From positions 1-64,000 of the forward strand of contig NZ_BMNK01000022.1 in the NCBI RefSeq assembly GCF_014646515.1: a stretch of 64,000 nucleotides of DNA, read 5' to 3'. This DNA comes from Nonomuraea glycinis. Its GTDB lineage: Bacteria; Actinomycetota; Actinomycetes; Streptosporangiales; Streptosporangiaceae. Made by a program: the position numbers and the translations under genes. Each line of letters opens with the position of its first letter. The first letter of the stretch is position 1. Positions 60,706 through 64,000 of this stretch are shown piece after piece. The notes under the pieces are model-generated. The model made no database searches and was not told the DNA's origin. It saw nothing but the letters and a program-made list of their open reading frames with translations.

Positions 60706-61674
60706 CTACCAGGCGTAGTCCTCCGGCGCGGGGCGGTGCCCCGGGAAGATCTCGTCCAGCCGGGTCAGCGCCTGCTCGTCCAGCTTGATCTCCAGCGTCC
60801 GCATGGTGCCGTCGAGCTGCTCCATGGTGCGCGGGCCGATGATCGGGGCCGTGACCGCCGGCTGGGCCAGCAGCCAGGCCAGCCCCACGTGGGCCGGGTC
60901 CTCGCCCAGGTCGTCACAGAACTTCTCGTACTGCTCGATCTTGTCGCGGTGCTTCTCGAGCTCCGTGACCATGCGCTCGTTGGCCGAACGGCCCTTGTCG
61001 ATCTTGCGCAGGATGCCGCCCAGCAGGCCGCCGGCCAGCGGGCTCCACGGGATCACGCCGAGGCCGTAGTCCTGGCAGGCGGGCAGCACTTCCAGCTCGA
61101 CCGTCCTGGTGAGCAGGTTGTAGTGGCTCTGCTCACTGGTCAGGCCGAACGAGCCGCGCCTGGTGGCCGCCTCCTGCGCCTTGGCGATGTGCCAGCCGGC
61201 GAAGTTGGACGATCCCACGTACACGATCTTGCCCTGCTGGCGCAGGACGTCCATGGCCTCCCAGAACTCGTCGTACGGGGTGTCCCGGTCGACGTGGTGG
61301 GCCTGGTAGATGTCGATGTAGTCGGTCTGCAGACGCTTCAGCGAGGCGTCGCAGGCCCGGCGGATGTTCAGCGCGGACAGCTTGGCGTCGTTGGGCCACT
61401 CGCTCATCGCGCCGTTGAGCTTGGTCGCGAGGACGGTCTTCTCCCGGCGGCCGCCGCCCTTGGCGAACCACCGGCCGATGATGTTCTCGGTGATGCCCTC
61501 GCCGAGCTTCCACCCGTAGACGTTGGCGGTGTCGAAGAAGTTGATCCCCAGCTCAAGGGCCCGGTCCATGATGGCGTACGAGTCGTCATCCGAGGTGTAC
61601 GGGCCGAAGTTCATGGTGCCGAGGCAGAGCGGGCTGACCCGGAGGCCACTGCGTCCGAGTTTCACGTAATCCAT
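60706..61674 (-). CDS. Aldo/keto reductase
   Basis: NADPH-dependent oxidoreductase of 322 aa from ATG 61674 (MDYVKLGRSGLRVSPLCLGT). Tetrad: Asp48 (FFDTANVYG), Tyr53, Lys in VLATKLNG near residue 86, His in YQAHHVDRDTP near 130. TIM-barrel ending with the coenzyme-phosphate loop APIIGPRTMEQL. A longer frame upstream to 61827 lacks a family pattern. Substrate unknown (general stress or sugar carbonyl reduction). Divergent from the MATE gene 57 bp away. Confidence 0.93.
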   Translation of the reverse strand: MDYVKLGRSGLRVSPLCLGTMNFGPYTSDDDSYAIMDRALELGINFFDTANVYGWKLGEGITENIIGRWFAKGGGRREKTVLATKLNGAMSEWPNDAKLSALNIRRACDASLKRLQTDYIDIYQAHHVDRDTPYDEFWEAMDVLRQQGKIVYVGSSNFAGWHIAKAQEAATRRGSFGLTSEQSHYNLLTRTVELEVLPACQDYGLGVIPWSPLAGGLLGGILRKIDKGRSANERMVTELEKHRDKIEQYEKFCDDLGEDPAHVGLAWLLAQPAVTAPIIGPRTMEQLDGTMRTLEIKLDEQALTRLDEIFPGHRPAPEDYAW

Positions 61675-61731
61675 GCCTGCCAGCCTAAGTACCTGGAGTG
61701 GACTCCAGCCTAGAGGGGGGCCTTGGCCGTC

Positions 61732-63012
61732 ATGACCGGTTTGCTCCGCGCGGCGATTCCGCTGCTGCTGTCCATGGTGACGGGGCTGGTCGGCTCGCTC
61801 GTCGTCACCGCCGTGCTCGGCCGGCACGCCACCGTCACGCTGGCCGCCTTCGCGGTGGTGACCGCCGTGCTGACGCCTGCCGCCACCGCCGTCGCGGGGG
61901 CGTTACGCGGCCTGGCGCCGTTCGTGGCGCCACACCGGGACGATCCGGACGCGGTGGTGCCGATTCTGCGGGACGCGCGCTGGCTCAGCCTCCTCGTCGG
62001 CGTGGCGGGCGGCCTGGCCGTGCTGGGCGTGCCGCTCCTGGCGGGCCTGGCCGGAGTGCCGGGCGAGGTGGTCGCCGAGATCGGCGCGCTGCCCTGGCTG
62101 CTGGCCCTCTACCTGCTGGTCTACGCCTCCGGAGGCGGCGCTACGTCGGTGCTCGTCGCGATCGGCCGCAGCCGTGGGGTGCTCTGGTCCAGCCTGGCCG
62201 GCACGGCGGTGATGATCGTGCTGGCCGTGGCCCTGGTGCCACGGCTCGGGCTCACCGGGGTGGGGGTGGCGTGGCTGCTGTCCGGCGTCGCGTCCGTGAC
62301 CGTCGCGAACCTCAGTCTGCGTCGTGCCCTCGGCCGCCGGGTCGGCCAGGCCTGGCCGCGCGCCGGGGAGATCGTCCGCCTGGCGCGGGTGAGCGTGCCG
62401 CTCGCGGGGACGATCCTGATCAAGTTCGGCGGGCTGGGCGTCGTCACCTTCGCCGCCGGCCTGACCAGTCCCCGCGACACCGCCGCGCACGCCGTGCTGA
62501 GCACGCTCACCGGGTTCACCATGCTGGCCTCGCTGTCGGTGGCGCAGGCGTCGGTGCCGGAGGTCGCGCGGGCGCGCACCACGGCCGAGGCCCGGCGGGC
62601 CAACCGGACCGCCGCCCTGCTCGCCGTCACCGCGACCAGTCTCGCCGCGCTCGCGCTGCTCTTGCTCGGCGATCCGGTGATGGCGCTGTTCAGCGACGAT
62701 CCAGGGGTACGTGAGCGCGTGCTCTCCCTGTTGCCCCTGATGGTGGCCGCATCCATGGCCGACGCCGCCCAGGCCGTGCAGGGCATCGGCCTCACCGCGC
62801 TCAAACGGTCCGGAGCCAGCCTGGGCTACTTCGCCGCCGGTTACGGCCTGCTGGTGTCGGCGGCCGTGCCTGTCGCCGTCACCTGGGGGATCGATGGGCT
62901 GTGGGTGGCTCTGGTGGTGGTCAACGTGCTGCTCGTCGGCCTGCAGGGGGTGGGGTTTCACCGGCACAGTGCCCGCGTGGGGGAGCCGGGCATGGGGGCG
63001 ATTGGGGCATGA
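61732..63012 (+). CDS. MATE-family efflux transporter
   Basis: Cation-coupled drug/metabolite exporter of 426 aa with about 12 helices in two homologous halves (opening MTGLLRAAIPLLLSMVTGLVG; the second half starts near LARVSVPLAGTILIKFGG). ATG 61732 follows a GAGGGGGG site; a TTG at 61723 is possible. The C-terminus is a short hydrophilic tail. Divergent from the aldo/keto reductase, which fits a shared response to a toxic compound (inference). Confidence 0.87.
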   Translation: MTGLLRAAIPLLLSMVTGLVGSLVVTAVLGRHATVTLAAFAVVTAVLTPAATAVAGALRGLAPFVAPHRDDPDAVVPILRDARWLSLLVGVAGGLAVLGVPLLAGLAGVPGEVVAEIGALPWLLALYLLVYASGGGATSVLVAIGRSRGVLWSSLAGTAVMIVLAVALVPRLGLTGVGVAWLLSGVASVTVANLSLRRALGRRVGQAWPRAGEIVRLARVSVPLAGTILIKFGGLGVVTFAAGLTSPRDTAAHAVLSTLTGFTMLASLSVAQASVPEVARARTTAEARRANRTAALLAVTATSLAALALLLLGDPVMALFSDDPGVRERVLSLLPLMVAASMADAAQAVQGIGLTALKRSGASLGYFAAGYGLLVSAAVPVAVTWGIDGLWVALVVVNVLLVGLQGVGFHRHSARVGEPGMGAIGA

Positions 63013-63030
63013 TTGCGGCGTGGGGGAATC

Positions 63031-64000
63031 ATGATTCGGGCGTGCGTTGTGGCGGGCGTGCTGCTCGCCGTCTGCACGGCACCGGCGTACGGTCTATCTG
63101 GCTTGTCGCCTGGTTCGGCGTCCGCCGATGATGAAAAGCTGTTCACGTTCAGGGACGCTCGGATCACCGAGTCCAGTGGGCTGGCCGTCTCGCCCAGCCA
63201 CGACGGCGTCTACTACACCCACAACGACAGCGCGGCGCAGCCCGAGTTCTACGCCGTCGGCGAGGACGGGCGGACGAAGGCCACCTTCCGGCTGCGGGGG
63301 GCGGAGGCGCGTGACTGGGAGGCCATGGCCGCCTCGAAGGATCCAGCCACGGGGCGTGGTGTCCTGTGGTTCGCCGACATCGGCGACAACTTCGACGGCG
63401 CCTGGCCCGACATCTCCATCTACAAGGTCAACGAACCGCGCAACCTCACCGACGCCACCCTCCCCGCCATCCGCTACCGGTTCCGCTACGCCGACGGCGC
63501 CCGCAACGCCGAGGGCATCATGGTCCACCCGAAGACCGGCCGGCTGTACGTCGTGTCCAAGGAGTTCGCCGGCAGCGTCTACGCGGCACCCAAGAAGCTG
63601 CGCACCGGCAGGGCGAACGTCCTGCGCAAGGTCGCCGCCGCACCGCTGATGGCCACCGACGCGGCCTACGCGCCCGACGGCTCTTCGTACGTCGTCCGTA
63701 CCTACTTCTCCGCCACCCTGTACCGGCCGTCGGGCGAGCAGATCAGCAAGGTCTCGATGCCCGACCTGCAGCAGGCGGAGTCCATCACCTACACCGCTGA
63801 TGGAAAAGCCCTGCTGACCGGATCGGAAGGACCCAAGAGTCCCGTCTACCGGATCCCGCTGCCGGATGCCGCTCTGCCCTCGGCGACCCCACAGGCCTCC
63901 GCGTCCCCAGACCGTCCCACGACCCAGGGCACCCGCGCCGCCGAACCGGCGGCCGAGCCGGTGGGGCTGACCGGGCGCGACATCCTCATCTGGCTGGCCG
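63031..64000 (+). CDS. Secreted propeller-like protein, 3' end cut by window
   Basis: Partial gene, ATG 63031 continuing past 64000. The product starts MIRACVVAGVLLAVCTAP (signal peptide, cleavage near ASA-DD). The mature part has beta-propeller-like repeats (SSGLAVSPSHDGVYYTHND, WFADIGDNF, AEGIMVHPKTGRLYVVSKE, TDAAYAPDGSSYVVRTY, QAESITYTADGKALLTGSE). A Pro/Ser/Thr linker then leads to what may be a C-terminal membrane anchor (GRDILIWLA at the edge). A 323-residue part is visible. Enzyme function cannot be stated; phytase/esterase-like propellers look similar. It begins 18 bp after the MATE stop. Confidence 0.75.
   Translation, partial: MIRACVVAGVLLAVCTAPAYGLSGLSPGSASADDEKLFTFRDARITESSGLAVSPSHDGVYYTHNDSAAQPEFYAVGEDGRTKATFRLRGAEARDWEAMAASKDPATGRGVLWFADIGDNFDGAWPDISIYKVNEPRNLTDATLPAIRYRFRYADGARNAEGIMVHPKTGRLYVVSKEFAGSVYAAPKKLRTGRANVLRKVAAAPLMATDAAYAPDGSSYVVRTYFSATLYRPSGEQISKVSMPDLQQAESITYTADGKALLTGSEGPKSPVYRIPLPDAALPSATPQASASPDRPTTQGTRAAEPAAEPVGLTGRDILIWLA

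Overview
The window is 64 kb of dense, very GC-rich chromosome with many GTG starts and short intergenic gaps. It belongs to a high-GC actinomycete. The gene set is typical of sporulating actinobacteria: XPB helicase, HelR, DUF3027, DUF3263, DUF1707, a SepF paralogue, a mycosin-type protease, and the cluster otsB / otsA / ECF sigma / threonine-synthase-like gene / sulfur carrier / cold-shock gene / groEL. The order of that cluster is one I remember from Streptomyces. Other traits fit Streptosporangiales (Nonomuraea-like), but the genus is inference. No phage, insertion sequence, CRISPR array, rRNA or credible tRNA was seen.

Layout. 0.1-3.6 kb: structured leader and secreted M23 peptidase, repeat-rich spacer, GNAT acetyltransferase, a decayed PhzF pseudogene, SepF-like gene. 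3.6-10.9 kb (minus): membrane protein of unknown function, P-type ATPase coupled to argS, plsX, DUF1707 gene with a palindromic operator candidate. 10.9-16.1 kb: KamA-like radical SAM enzyme, secreted protein, a hairpin cluster, a 51-aa gene and a Wzm/Wzt-type ABC exporter. 16.6-22.3 kb: complete five-gene peptide ABC importer. 22.4-25.1 kb (minus): mycosin-like protease with a small exported partner, and a SAM hydrolase. 25.2-33.2 kb: trehalose synthesis genes, ECF sigma factor, a SAM-I riboswitch in front of a threonine-synthase-like enzyme and a GG-tailed sulfur carrier, a cold-shock protein, and groEL under two CIRCE operators.

33.3-38.8 kb: NmrA-like protein divergent from an AraC regulator, GNAT, PEBP protein, HelR-type helicase with a degenerate rifamycin-associated element upstream, small membrane protein. 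39-46.8 kb: XPB helicase, acyl-CoA synthetase, a truncated NTPase-like gene, a helicase-associated WYL protein, HAAS-like membrane protein. 46.8-54.7 kb: TetR regulator, HAD phosphatase, extended cold-shock protein, MFS transporter, DUF3027 protein, and a 1018-residue sacsin/Hsp90-like GHKL ATPase. 54.9-64 kb: TAP-type lipoprotein hydrolase, DUF2530 protein, NCS2 purine permease, MarR-MFS pair, 2'-5' RNA ligase family protein, a 28-aa membrane peptide, aldo/keto reductase, MATE exporter, and a secreted propeller-like protein cut by the window end.

The most interesting unit is the SAM-riboswitch / threonine-synthase-like / sulfur-carrier operon (29.1-30.8 kb). It reads better as a sulfur-assimilation (homocysteine-forming) system than as plain threonine synthesis, but that is a hypothesis. 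Less explored units are the GHKL ATPase with DUF3027, the XPB-associated WYL protein, and several small genes and structured RNAs lying outside conventional ORFs.
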